Source: an uncultured Oscillospiraceae bacterium (GTDB lineage: Bacteria; Bacillota; Clostridia; Oscillospirales; Acutalibacteraceae). Taken from it: a stretch of 37,035 bases of DNA. This document shows, in pieces, positions 25,880-34,066 of the stretch (position 1 is the first letter of the stretch; every line of letters begins with the position of its first letter). The notes below the pieces were generated by a model. That model had not been told where the DNA came from. It ran no database searches and was given only the letters and a program-made list of their open reading frames with translations. The translations under genes and the position numbers were made by a program. The DNA is taken from positions 1-37,035 of the forward strand of contig URED01000020.1 of assembly GCA_900546785.1 (NCBI GenBank), read 5' to 3'.

Positions 25880-27385
25880 ATGGAAAACAAAAACACGCTT
25901 CTGAAAATGGAAAATATAACCAAAAGCTTCCCCGGAGTTAAAGCGCTCGACGGTGTTTCGCTCAGCGTTAAGGCCGGAAGCGTACACGCGCTTATGGGCG
26001 AAAACGGCGCCGGGAAATCCACGCTTATGAAATGCCTGTTCGGCGTGTATGCAAAAGACGGCGGCAGTATATTCCTTAACGGAGAGGAAGTTGCATTCAA
26101 AAGCTCCAAGCAAGCGCTTGAGGGCGGCGTTGCCATGGTGCACCAGGAGCTTAACCAGGCTTTGAAGCGCAGCGTTATGGATAACATGTGGCTGGGCAGG
26201 CTTCCAACAGTCTCTAAGTTTCTGCCGTTTACAAGCGAAAGAAAAATGTACGACAGCACGAAGGCGGTCTTTGACAAATTAGGTCTTGATATCGACCCGA
26301 AAGCCATTATGGGAAAGCTGCCCGTTTCACAGCGCCAGATGGCGGAGATTGCAAAAGCCGTTTCCTACGACGCTAAAATCATCGTATTCGACGAACCCAC
26401 CTCCTCTCTGACAGACGCCGAAGCCGAAAGGTTATTTGCAATCATAGAATCCCTTAAAAACAGAGGATGCGGCATCATCTATATCTCTCACAAAATGGAG
26501 GAGATACTGCGTATCTCTGACGAAGTAACGGTCATGAGAGACGGAAAACACATTGCCACAAGACCGGCAAGCGAGCTTTCCACAGACGAGATCATACGCC
26601 TTATGGTAGGGCGCGAGCTTAAAAACAGATACCCGAAAAAAACGAACACACCGGGCGACGTTCTGCTTACGGTAAACGATCTGAGCGCGCAGTACAAACG
26701 GCTCTACAACGTTTCCTTTACGGCAAGGCGCGGAGAGATATTGGGCATTGCGGGGCTTGACGGTTCCGGGCGAACAGAACTGCTTGAAACCATTTTCGGT
26801 ATAAACACGAGAAAAAGCGGAAGCATATATCTGTGCGGCGCGCAGGTGGCAAATAAGACCGCGCGCGAATCCGTAAAAAACGGCTTTGCCCTTCTTACGG
26901 AAGAGCGGCGCGCAAGCGGGATTTTCGCAATTTTGAACATACGCGAAAACGCCGTTATTTCAAGCCTTAAAAAATTTGCCGCCGGGCCGTTTTTAAGCGA
27001 TAAGAAAATGAAAGAGCACGTTGCATCCCTGATTGAAACGCTGAAGATAAAAACGCCTTCGCAGGAAACAAAAATAGGCGTGCTTTCGGGCGGGAACCAG
27101 CAAAAGGTAATCATAGGCAGATGGCTTTTGACCGAACCGGAGGTGCTGCTGCTCGATGAGCCTACACGCGGCATTGACGTGGGCGCAAAATACGAAATAT
27201 ACAAACTGATAAACGAGCTTGCATGCCGTGGAAAAACAGTTATTATGGTATCTTCCGAAATGCCGGAGCTGCTGGGCGTCTGCAACAGGATACTCGTTAT
27301 GAGCGGCGGCCGGCTGGCAGGCGAAACAGACGCCGATACTGCCACGCAGGAACAGATCATGGAGCTTGCGGCAAAATATGTTTAA
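25880..27385 (+). CDS. mglA: Sugar ABC transporter ATP-binding protein, MglA-like
   Basis: This 501-residue protein has two fused ATPase domains, the layout of MglA/RbsA. The first has Walker A GENGAGKS (40-47), a degenerate signature VSQRQMAEIAKAV and Walker B IIVFDEPTSSLT. The second has a degenerate Walker A GLDGSGRTE, a canonical LSGGNQQKVIIGRWL and VLLLDEPTRGIDVG. That asymmetry is normal for the family. It starts 13 bases after mglB and is followed by the permease gene 60 bases on. Confidence 0.9.
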   Translation: MENKNTLLKMENITKSFPGVKALDGVSLSVKAGSVHALMGENGAGKSTLMKCLFGVYAKDGGSIFLNGEEVAFKSSKQALEGGVAMVHQELNQALKRSVMDNMWLGRLPTVSKFLPFTSERKMYDSTKAVFDKLGLDIDPKAIMGKLPVSQRQMAEIAKAVSYDAKIIVFDEPTSSLTDAEAERLFAIIESLKNRGCGIIYISHKMEEILRISDEVTVMRDGKHIATRPASELSTDEIIRLMVGRELKNRYPKKTNTPGDVLLTVNDLSAQYKRLYNVSFTARRGEILGIAGLDGSGRTELLETIFGINTRKSGSIYLCGAQVANKTARESVKNGFALLTEERRASGIFAILNIRENAVISSLKKFAAGPFLSDKKMKEHVASLIETLKIKTPSQETKIGVLSGGNQQKVIIGRWLLTEPEVLLLDEPTRGIDVGAKYEIYKLINELACRGKTVIMVSSEMPELLGVCNRILVMSGGRLAGETDADTATQEQIMELAAKYV

Positions 27386-27445
27386 ACCAAGCAAAATATG
27401 GTATGAAACAGTGCGGATTTACCGCGCCTTTAAGGAGAGATTTTA

Positions 27446-28513
27446 ATGCCTTCTTCCGAAAATAATACACCGCTCGGCAATTTCAAGGCGCTTCCCGCGG
27501 CGGGAAAGCGCAGGGCGGCGCTCGATTTTATACTGAACAATGCGATGTATATTATTATTTTTGCGGCGATCGTTTTTATAGCCGTTAAGGTGCCGAGCTT
27601 TCTTTCACTTTCCTCAATCGTCAACATAATATCGCTGACGGCGTCCAAGCTGCCGATCGCGCTCGGCGTGGCAGGCTGTATCGTTTTAACAGGCACGGAT
27701 ATATCCGCAGGCCGAGTTGTAGGCCTTACGGCATGCGTGGGCGCGTCGCTTTTGCAAATGGCGGGATACCCGAACAAGATGTTCCCCGATCTGGGCGTTA
27801 TGCCGCTTTGGGCTGTATTTCTGATCGTTGTGGCAATCGGCGCGGCCGTGGGACTTGTGAACGGCTTTTTTGTTGCCAAATTCAAGCTGCATCCGTTTAT
27901 AGTTACACTCTCTACGCAGCTGATCGTATTCGGGCTTGTGCTGATGTACCTTATGACAGGCACGAACAACGGGCAGACGCTTTCCGGTCTTGACAGCTCT
28001 TATACCGAATTCATACGAGGCACTTTGTTTACGATAGGCGGCGTTGCCGTGCCCAAATATGTGCTGTATTCGGCGGTGCTGACGGTGATCATGTGGGTCA
28101 TTTGGAACAAGACGAAATTCGGAAAAAATATGTTTGCCGTAGGTTCTAACGAGGAGGCGGCAAACGTTTCAGGCGTAAACGTTTTTGCAACGATCGTTGC
28201 CGTTTTCGTGCTTGCCGGCGCACTGTACGGCGTTACGGGATTCATTGAGGGCGCAAGGATCGCTTCCTGCTCCGCAAACACGGGCCTTACCTATGAGAGC
28301 GACGCCATTGCGGCGTGCGTTATAGGCGGCGTATCCTTTGTAGGCGGCACCGGAAAGATCAGCGGGATCGTTATAGGCGTTCTGCTTTTGCAGCTGATAT
28401 TCGTTGGGCTGAATTTTCTTTCCGTTTCCGCAAATATGCTCTATGTTATAAAAGGCGCCATAATCCTTGCCGCCTGCGCGGTGGATATGAGAAAATACCT
28501 GACAAGGAGGTAG
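27446..28513 (+). CDS. mglC: Sugar ABC transporter permease, MglC-like
   Basis: This 355-residue permease has about ten hydrophobic segments and the family's markers LGVAGCIVLTGTDISAGRVVGL, GLVNGFFVAKFKLHPFIVTLSTQLI, and KFGKNMFAVGSNEEAANVSGV (the loop that meets MglA). It completes an MglBAC importer for galactose, glucose or methyl-galactoside type sugars. ATG 27446 follows AAGGAGA. It ends with the AAGGAGG site of the small ORF that follows. Confidence 0.9.
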   Translation: MPSSENNTPLGNFKALPAAGKRRAALDFILNNAMYIIIFAAIVFIAVKVPSFLSLSSIVNIISLTASKLPIALGVAGCIVLTGTDISAGRVVGLTACVGASLLQMAGYPNKMFPDLGVMPLWAVFLIVVAIGAAVGLVNGFFVAKFKLHPFIVTLSTQLIVFGLVLMYLMTGTNNGQTLSGLDSSYTEFIRGTLFTIGGVAVPKYVLYSAVLTVIMWVIWNKTKFGKNMFAVGSNEEAANVSGVNVFATIVAVFVLAGALYGVTGFIEGARIASCSANTGLTYESDAIAACVIGGVSFVGGTGKISGIVIGVLLLQLIFVGLNFLSVSANMLYVIKGAIILAACAVDMRKYLTRR

Positions 28514-28518
28514 GCCGC

Positions 28519-28665
28519 ATGCAAAAAGAGAAAAAGAACACACCGGAAAAAAGAGGCGGCCTTTATTCCGGCATTAAGATATCCGCCCGTGCGGCGGACG
28601 CGCTTGTTGCACTCAGCTGCGGCGCGCTTGCGCTGTGCCTTTTTGCCGCAATATCCCTTGCCTGA
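28519..28665 (+). CDS. Small single-span membrane protein at the end of the mgl operon
   Basis: ATG 28519 stands eight bases after a perfect AAGGAGG that overlaps the end of the permease gene. The frame encodes 48 residues: a basic N-terminus (QKEKKNTPEKRGG), a linker GLYSGIKISARAADA and one hydrophobic helix LVALSCGALALCLFAAISLA ending the chain. It is followed at once by a terminator, so it belongs to the importer transcript. The strong ribosome site and position argue that it is translated. No family is recognised; it could modulate the transporter in the membrane. Confidence 0.6.
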   Translation: MQKEKKNTPEKRGGLYSGIKISARAADALVALSCGALALCLFAAISLA

Positions 28666-28670
28666 CAGGC

Positions 28671-28718
28671 ATATAAAAAGCAGGAACGCTAAAAGAACAG
28701 CGTTCCTGCTTTTTATAT
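28671..28718. terminator. Bidirectional terminator between mgl and the leftward small gene
   Basis: A perfect 20-base inverted repeat (28671-28690 and 28699-28718) with an eight-base loop has A runs on its left arm and T runs on its right arm, so it can end transcripts from both sides: the mgl operon and the leftward gene at 28734. Confidence 0.9.
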
Positions 28719-28733
28719 ACCTCGGTATTCAAA

Positions 28734-28928
28734 TTAAAGATCGTCAGCGTCCTGCTCCGGCTCCTCGTATTCGCCCGTTTCATACATTTTTTTGGTGGTG
28801 CCGGTATAACTGCCCAGATTATCGCTGTTTGCCATATCGGGGCTGATATAGGAGGTAAGGTCAATGACCTTTTTGCTGTTTTCTACCCTGTTTTGCTTAT
28901 TTTTGCTTTGCTTTTTATTGTTTTTCAT
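28734..28928 (-). CDS. Small conserved-looking acidic-tail protein, unknown function
   Basis: This 64-residue protein has a lysine/asparagine-rich start (KNNKKQSKNKQNR), a middle IDLTSYISPDMANSDNLGSYTG and an acidic end YEEPEQDADDL. The ATG at 28928 follows AGGTGAT at six bases, and its end meets a terminator, both of which support a real gene. From memory, short clostridial proteins end in a similar GSYTG...QDADDL pattern, but I know no function. It is hydrophilic with no signal peptide. Confidence 0.6.
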   Translation of the reverse strand: MKNNKKQSKNKQNRVENSKKVIDLTSYISPDMANSDNLGSYTGTTKKMYETGEYEEPEQDADDL

Positions 28929-28982
28929 AAAAAATCACCTCACTGATATTTTAAGTAAAGGTGATATTTTTATTCCCGTTCT

Positions 28983-29606
28983 TTAAATTTTTTCTACGTC
29001 GATCTGCGCAATTTTATCCATAAACTGTTTCGGCGTGATGACCTCTCCCATATCAAAAAGATCGTCCATGTTCAGATTAAAATTATTGACGAAAACGGGC
29101 GTATTTTCATATTCGATATCGATATGAAGCCGTTTTGCGTCCTCCTTTACCCTTTCGGGCGTGTAGGTATGGCAGTCGTAATAACGCGAGGCCTGCACCT
29201 CGTTATTTCTGATATACTGCAAAACAACATTTCTGCTGGATTTTGAGACGGAGATATACTGATTTATATCTTTTTGGAGCGCCTGACCCATGGTCATCTG
29301 CGCCACTGCCTTGCAGGCGCCGGAATTGACGAAGAACTCATTAATAAAAATACTCTCGAGCGGGCTGGTATCATCCGGCACGATGATTGCCAAAATATTC
29401 TTGGACGGCTTGCGCTGGTAATATTTTTTTACGAATTCCTTAAAATAATGCTGGCCCTCTGCGATCTTTTTGGCATAAAAATGGTAAAACGGTATATTCG
29501 GGCTGCTGGCGATACCGGGCAGGGAGAACGGCTTGAATTCGCCGCCCTGCTCGTCATAAAGCAGCACGTTTGAATTTGTGATGATAACGGGGATAGCTTT
29601 GGACAT
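28983..29606 (-). CDS. Unassigned protein with possible actin/MreB-like N-lobe pattern
   Basis: This 207-residue soluble protein starts at ATG 29606 (AAAGGAAG nine bases before); a 12-codon extension to 29642 lacks a ribosome site. I do not recognise its family. The stretch NILAIIVPDDTSPLESIFIN followed by EFFVNSGACKAVAQMTMGQAL recalls the VPSGxTxxExxAIxxxxxxAGAxxVxxxxxPxAAA block of MreB/Hsp70-type ATPases, and SSRNVVLQYIRNNEVQASRYYD resembles the following strand pair. No phosphate loop (GIDLGT, DIGGGT) is present, so if related it is a non-catalytic fragment or pseudo-ATPase. It is leftward, 54 bases from the small acidic gene and divergent from the DUF3048 operon. Confidence 0.55.
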   Translation of the reverse strand: MSKAIPVIITNSNVLLYDEQGGEFKPFSLPGIASSPNIPFYHFYAKKIAEGQHYFKEFVKKYYQRKPSKNILAIIVPDDTSPLESIFINEFFVNSGACKAVAQMTMGQALQKDINQYISVSKSSRNVVLQYIRNNEVQASRYYDCHTYTPERVKEDAKRLHIDIEYENTPVFVNNFNLNMDDLFDMGEVITPKQFMDKIAQIDVEKI

Positions 29607-29727
29607 TTTCTTAAACTTCCTTTGCTTAAGCAAGAGAGACAAATCCGAAATCGCCTAAAACGAACTGCTTTCGGCATCTTTCCGATTTTCGCCCTTGCAA
29701 GGCGCCATAAATCATTTTCTACAACTA

Positions 29728-29756
29728 ATTTTACTATATATTGTATATAAAATCAA
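29728..29756 (-). promoter_or_regulatory. Candidate promoter of the leftward unassigned gene
   Basis: On the minus strand TTGATT (29751-29756) and TAAAAT (29728-29733) are separated by 17 bases. The region 29740-29832 is very AT-rich and also holds the promoter for the rightward operon, possibly TTGCAT with TAATAG around 29790-29815. Confidence 0.45.
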
Positions 29757-29853
29757 TAAAATAAAAAAATATAGTGCAATTTGCATTTACATATGTTATT
29801 ATGTAATAGATTAGTAAAACTATTTTAACGCATTGAAAGAAAGAGGACGTAAT

Positions 29854-31245
29854 ATGGCTGAAAAAGACGATGAGATAGATAAGATATTAGACGAACTGAA
29901 AGGCACAAGGAATAAGGACACGGCGGCAGACAGCGCTGCCCCCGCTGAAAGCAATGCTTTTTCAGGTACGCAGGACGGTGCAGACAGCCCTGAAAACCAT
30001 ACAGATACCGCTTCACCGCCCGTATATGAAGATGAAACGGCGCAGGAATCGGCGCCGAGCGGAGATGCGCCCGAACCTGTTTTAGACGAGGACGCGCCGC
30101 CGGCAAAAAGCATGAACGATTACACAGACGAATACGAAGAGGAAGAGGTTGATTACGTGCAGAATCCGGGCAAAAAGAAAGCAATAATCATTGCCGTCAT
30201 CGCAGTCATTGCGGTGATAGCCATAGCCGCCGGCGTTTATTTCGGTGTATTTTACGGCAAAGAGGAGGAAACGACCGCCCCTGAAACCACGACCACCACA
30301 ACTACGCAGGCGCCCGTTATCATAACGAACCCGCTTACAGGCGAGGCGGGATATAACGAATCCGCCGTGGGCAAGCGGCCCATAGCCGTTGTGGTAGAAA
30401 ACTCTTCTGCGGCAAGACCCCAGTACAATATGGACACACCGGACATCATCGTTGAAGGTGAGGTAGAAGGCGGCATAACAAGAATGCTTTGGCTGTACGC
30501 CGATATGACGGCATTGCCTGACCAGGTTGGCCCCACGCGCTCCGCAAGGCCCAGCTTTGTTGAATTTTCTCAGCTGTTTGATTCTATATTCGTCCATTTC
30601 GGAGAGAGCCACAGCGGCGGAGATTATGTGGGCGCCGACGATTACATAGACGACAACGATGTAGACAATATAAACGGCATGACCACATCCGCATGCTTCA
30701 GACGTACGAGCGACAAAGCAAGCCCCCATAACGCAGTTCTTGAGGGCGACGAGCTTATGAGCGTTATTGAAGACAAAGGCTACAGAACAGATATTGACAA
30801 TGATAATTTTGCCGAGCTCAGCTTTAACGAAACCGAAGCGGCTGTTTCCGGCACGGCATGCAACAGCATCACCGTTCAGTTTTCCTCAAGGACGGACAGC
30901 CATACTTTTACATACAACACGGCGGATAAGGTGTATCAGAACCAATCTGATTTTGAGCAGGTCGTAAGCTTTAAAAACATCATCGTTTTATTTGCGGACA
31001 CAACTTATGTAAGCAAGCAGAACTACAACGGCACCGGCAGAACCGAGACCTATTGCAATTTTGAGCTTACGAGCGGAACAGGCAGGCTGGCTTCGGCAGG
31101 CAGCGTTGTGGATTTCAACTGGAGCGTTGAAAACGGCGTGCTCAGATTCACCGCCCAAGACGGCAGCCCGCTGGCGCTTAATCCCGGCAGGAGCTGGATA
31201 GGGATCGCTTCTGCCAACAACGGCGGCAGCGCAAATTCACAGTAA
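29854..31245 (+). CDS. DUF3048 domain-containing membrane-anchored protein
   Basis: This 463-residue protein is anchored in the membrane by one helix (about 109-133). The first 108 residues are acidic and disordered and should stay in the cytoplasm; after the helix come a threonine-rich spacer (ETTTTTTTQAP) and the DUF3048 domain from about residue 158 (NPLTGEAGY, RPIAVVVENSSAARPQ, VEGEVEGGITRMLWLY, VGPTRSARPSFVEF, HFGESHSGGDYV). Bacillus YerB belongs to this family, normally as a lipoprotein; here a long acidic front and a TM helix replace the lipid anchor. Function of the family is unknown. ATG 29854 is preferred over TTG 29833 because GAAAGAGGA precedes it. First of four closely spaced genes. 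Confidence 0.82.
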   Translation: MAEKDDEIDKILDELKGTRNKDTAADSAAPAESNAFSGTQDGADSPENHTDTASPPVYEDETAQESAPSGDAPEPVLDEDAPPAKSMNDYTDEYEEEEVDYVQNPGKKKAIIIAVIAVIAVIAIAAGVYFGVFYGKEEETTAPETTTTTTTQAPVIITNPLTGEAGYNESAVGKRPIAVVVENSSAARPQYNMDTPDIIVEGEVEGGITRMLWLYADMTALPDQVGPTRSARPSFVEFSQLFDSIFVHFGESHSGGDYVGADDYIDDNDVDNINGMTTSACFRRTSDKASPHNAVLEGDELMSVIEDKGYRTDIDNDNFAELSFNETEAAVSGTACNSITVQFSSRTDSHTFTYNTADKVYQNQSDFEQVVSFKNIIVLFADTTYVSKQNYNGTGRTETYCNFELTSGTGRLASAGSVVDFNWSVENGVLRFTAQDGSPLALNPGRSWIGIASANNGGSANSQ

Positions 31246-31274
31246 AGCGCAGGGATTTTTAAGGGGAGAAAATC

Positions 31275-32303
31275 ATGGTTAAAACAAACAAGGGCATACC
31301 CGCCGTCATCACAGGCGCCATTATGGCCCTCATAGGCGGATTTTTGGCACTGGTAATGATCGTTGTCGGCAGCTCGGGGCTTACCGAGTTCACGGGAACA
31401 ATATCCGGTGATCCATCTGATGTTTATGATCTCGGCAACGTTCTTGTTGTGGATCAATACGGCTATATTGAAGGCGACAGCCTTGACGAGGATTATTATC
31501 TTATAGCCTTTACACACAACGGCACAGACGATATTTATTTTGCGTCACTGTACGTCAATGAAAACATGGACGTATTTGAAAAACTGGACGATTATGCTTA
31601 TGACGATTCCATGCTCATAGGCGATCTTTATTTACAGGTCTGCGCCAGCGCCGAGATGCTCAGCGATATTGACAGCGATATGCGCGGCTTTTACTATGAC
31701 GCGCTTGACGTATACGGAGAAATGATGCCCGAGTATATTGATTCGGGAATCTCGTTCTCTTTCTACTGCGAGGGTGCGTCTGCTTTTCCGAGCGCTCTTA
31801 AAGAGGAACAGAGCACCAACAACGTATTGACCGTAATCTTTGCAGCGGTCTTTGCCGTAGGAATCGTGCTGATCATTACAGGCTCCGTTTCACACAGCAA
31901 GGCAAAGACGGCGCTTGAAGCATTGCAGCAGCAAGGCGGCGCTTATTATAACCCACAGGGAACTTATTATTACCCGCAGCCGGGCGCAGACCCCTATCAG
32001 CAGCAGGGCACATGGAGCAACGGTGCAAATCAAACGCAGCCTAACCCTGCGCAGCAGGGGAATTACTATGCGCCGCCCGGGCAGCAAGCCCCACAGCAGC
32101 CGCAAGGCACGGAAAGCGGCGCTTATTACCGGCCGCAGCACCCCCCGAAACGGCCAAGCGCTGCCGGAGCAGAACAGCCGCAGCGGCAAACGCCGGCGTC
32201 GGGAGCACCCGGAGCATTGGGCAGAAACACCGAAAACGACACAATTTTGCTTGATGACAACGATCCGTATTACATACCGCCGCAAAACGGCGGACAGCAG
32301 TAA
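31275..32303 (+). CDS. Two-TM protein with Q/P/Y-rich cytoplasmic tail, unknown
   Basis: This 342-residue protein has a helix at about 9-32, an extracellular domain rich in D, E and Y (34-182), a second helix at 183-205 and a cytoplasmic tail of about 135 residues made of Q, P, G, Y and N (YYNPQGTYYYPQPG, QQAPQQPQG). Such tails are disordered and often bind partners or condense. The outer domain is not recognised. ATG 31275 follows AAGGGGAG. It is 29 bases from the DUF3048 gene and 30 from the phosphoesterase gene, so it is in the same operon. Probably an envelope protein; role unknown. Confidence 0.7.
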   Translation: MVKTNKGIPAVITGAIMALIGGFLALVMIVVGSSGLTEFTGTISGDPSDVYDLGNVLVVDQYGYIEGDSLDEDYYLIAFTHNGTDDIYFASLYVNENMDVFEKLDDYAYDDSMLIGDLYLQVCASAEMLSDIDSDMRGFYYDALDVYGEMMPEYIDSGISFSFYCEGASAFPSALKEEQSTNNVLTVIFAAVFAVGIVLIITGSVSHSKAKTALEALQQQGGAYYNPQGTYYYPQPGADPYQQQGTWSNGANQTQPNPAQQGNYYAPPGQQAPQQPQGTESGAYYRPQHPPKRPSAAGAEQPQRQTPASGAPGALGRNTENDTILLDDNDPYYIPPQNGGQQ

Positions 32304-32333
32304 TCCGATTAACAGCGGGAGCGGAGGTGCCTT

Positions 32334-33455
32334 ATGAAATTCGGCAGCAACAAAAAATTTAAGATCATGCAGATAACGGATATGCAGGAGATCCCTGCCG
32401 TATCGCCGGACACGATAGCTTTGCTTGAGGCCGCAGTGGAGGCGGAAAAGCCGGATCTGGTTGTCTATACGGGAGATCAGATAAAAGGCTACGGCATAAC
32501 CTACCGCGGCAAGGGCAAGGAACTTGAAAACGCCGTTGCCGCCACCATAAAAAAACTGCTTGCGCCTGTTACCAAGCGGAATATTCCGTTTGCCGTTACG
32601 TTCGGCAACCATGACAGGCAGGTGGGCATTTCAAACAAAGACCAGTTTGAGCACATCTATAAATCCCTGCCGAACTGCATTGGCGAGCAGGCAGAGGGCA
32701 TTGACGGCGGCGGCACCTGCTGCATTCCCATTAAAAGCTCTGACGGCAGCGGTAAAGACGTATTTTGCCTTTACCTGTTTGACAGCGGCACGGACGCGAA
32801 AGGCGGCGGCTATGAGCCGTTTGACACAAAAATAATAGATTGGTACAAAAAAACCAGAGATACGCTTAAAGAAAAAAACGGAGATTATGTTCCGTCTATC
32901 GTATTTCAGCACATTCCGCTTTGCGAATACTACAATGTTTTAAAACAGGTAAAAAAGAACACCAAAGGCGCAATACGCGCTTTCAGAACGCACAAGAACG
33001 AGTATTATGTTTTGGGCGACACTTGCAGAAAAGGCGATATGCTTTGCGAACCGCCCTCTATTCCGAATGAGAATACCGGCGAGTTTGACGCTATCTCCGA
33101 AAAAGGAGACGTTATGGCGGTATTCGTCGGCCATGACCACAAGAACAGCTTTGTGGGCAGGTATAAAAATGTTGACCTCGGCTTTACGCAATCCAGCGGG
33201 TTTAACGTTTACGGAAACAGAACGAAACGCGGCGTCAGGATCATAACGCTTGACGAAGATAAGCCCGGTGCGTATCAGACCTATACCCGCACCTTTGACG
33301 AGCTTGTGGGCACGAAAGTGCAAAGGCCGGTCTACGACTACCTTTCCAGCAAGGCGCCGGAAACTGTGGACGCGGCAATACCCATGATAACGAAAGCGGT
33401 TGGCATTCTTGCCGCGATCGTGGTTATAATCATTCTTTTGAGCAGACTTTTATAG
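32334..33455 (+). CDS. Tail-anchored metallophosphoesterase
   Basis: Calcineurin-like metallophosphoesterase of 373 residues. The metal motifs are in order: ITDMQE (D16, where the usual DxH has Gln in place of His), YTGDQ (D48), FGNHDR (N92, H93), FQHIPL and VGHDHKN. The DxQ variant is known in the Dcr2/PhoD-like purple-acid side of the family. A hydrophobic helix at about 349-371 ends the chain, so the enzyme would be held to the membrane by its tail with the catalytic domain in the cytoplasm, as there is no signal peptide. ATG 32334 follows GGAGGTG. Third gene of the operon. Substrate unknown; a phosphate-scavenging role is not supported by any Pho site nearby. Confidence 0.85.
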   Translation: MKFGSNKKFKIMQITDMQEIPAVSPDTIALLEAAVEAEKPDLVVYTGDQIKGYGITYRGKGKELENAVAATIKKLLAPVTKRNIPFAVTFGNHDRQVGISNKDQFEHIYKSLPNCIGEQAEGIDGGGTCCIPIKSSDGSGKDVFCLYLFDSGTDAKGGGYEPFDTKIIDWYKKTRDTLKEKNGDYVPSIVFQHIPLCEYYNVLKQVKKNTKGAIRAFRTHKNEYYVLGDTCRKGDMLCEPPSIPNENTGEFDAISEKGDVMAVFVGHDHKNSFVGRYKNVDLGFTQSSGFNVYGNRTKRGVRIITLDEDKPGAYQTYTRTFDELVGTKVQRPVYDYLSSKAPETVDAAIPMITKAVGILAAIVVIIILLSRLL

Positions 33456-33473
33456 CGGAAAGGCAGGGGCAAT

Positions 33474-33992
33474 ATGGCAGATGAAAATAAAAACAACGCC
33501 TTTAAAAGGTGGACGGAAAAACACGCGGAGATCTGGAAATTTATAAAGTTCATGATTGCCGGAGGCGGCTCCTCCGTTATAGAGCTGATCGTACACATGG
33601 CTCTTTTAAACACCGTATTTGAAGCCATGACGGCGCAGAAGATCACGAACCCCACGCTGAATATGATCGGGATAAATTCGCAGGGGTATCTTTATACATA
33701 CCTGATTTCAACTACGGTTGGCTATGCCATAGCCTTTATACTGAACAGAAAAGTTACATTTAAGGCGGACGCCAATCCGGCGCTGAGCATGGCGCTGTAC
33801 TTTATTATGGTAGTATTCACGATCTTTGCAAACGGCTGGATCGGCTCCCTGATGCAGACCTTTGCCGCAAGTCATGATCTTACGGGCAATCTTTGGGATC
33901 TGATCTTTAAAGTGATCGGAATGGCTATCCCAACGCTTTGGACCTATCCCTGCAACCGCTTTATCATTCACAGAAAGAAAAAACAGGCATAA
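33474..33992 (+). CDS. GtrA family membrane protein
   Basis: This 172-residue protein has four membrane helices and the GtrA pattern: KFMIAGGGSSVIELIVHMALL near the front, VGYAIAFILNRKVTFKA in the middle and a closing FKVIGMAIPTLWTYPCNRFIIH. GtrA proteins help move sugar-lipids across the membrane for wall polysaccharide decoration. It is longer than the usual 120-140 residues, owing to a hydrophilic N-terminus and a larger loop after the first helix. No glycosyltransferase is next to it. Last gene of the DUF3048 operon, 18 bases after the phosphoesterase. Confidence 0.85.
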   Translation: MADENKNNAFKRWTEKHAEIWKFIKFMIAGGGSSVIELIVHMALLNTVFEAMTAQKITNPTLNMIGINSQGYLYTYLISTTVGYAIAFILNRKVTFKADANPALSMALYFIMVVFTIFANGWIGSLMQTFAASHDLTGNLWDLIFKVIGMAIPTLWTYPCNRFIIHRKKKQA

Positions 33993-34020
33993 TAATATTG
34001 AGCAGAAATCTGATTACAAA

Positions 34021-34048
34021 AAATGCAGCCGTGGAAACGGCTGCATTT
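34021..34048. terminator. Bidirectional terminator between GtrA and XRE genes
   Basis: A perfect twelve-pair stem (AAATGCAGCCGT with its complement) closes on the tetraloop GGAA. The left side is flanked by A residues and the right by TTTCTG, so it terminates best on the minus strand for the convergent XRE gene and may also stop the GtrA operon. Confidence 0.75.
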
Positions 34049-34066
34049 CTGCGTTTAGAAAGCTGT

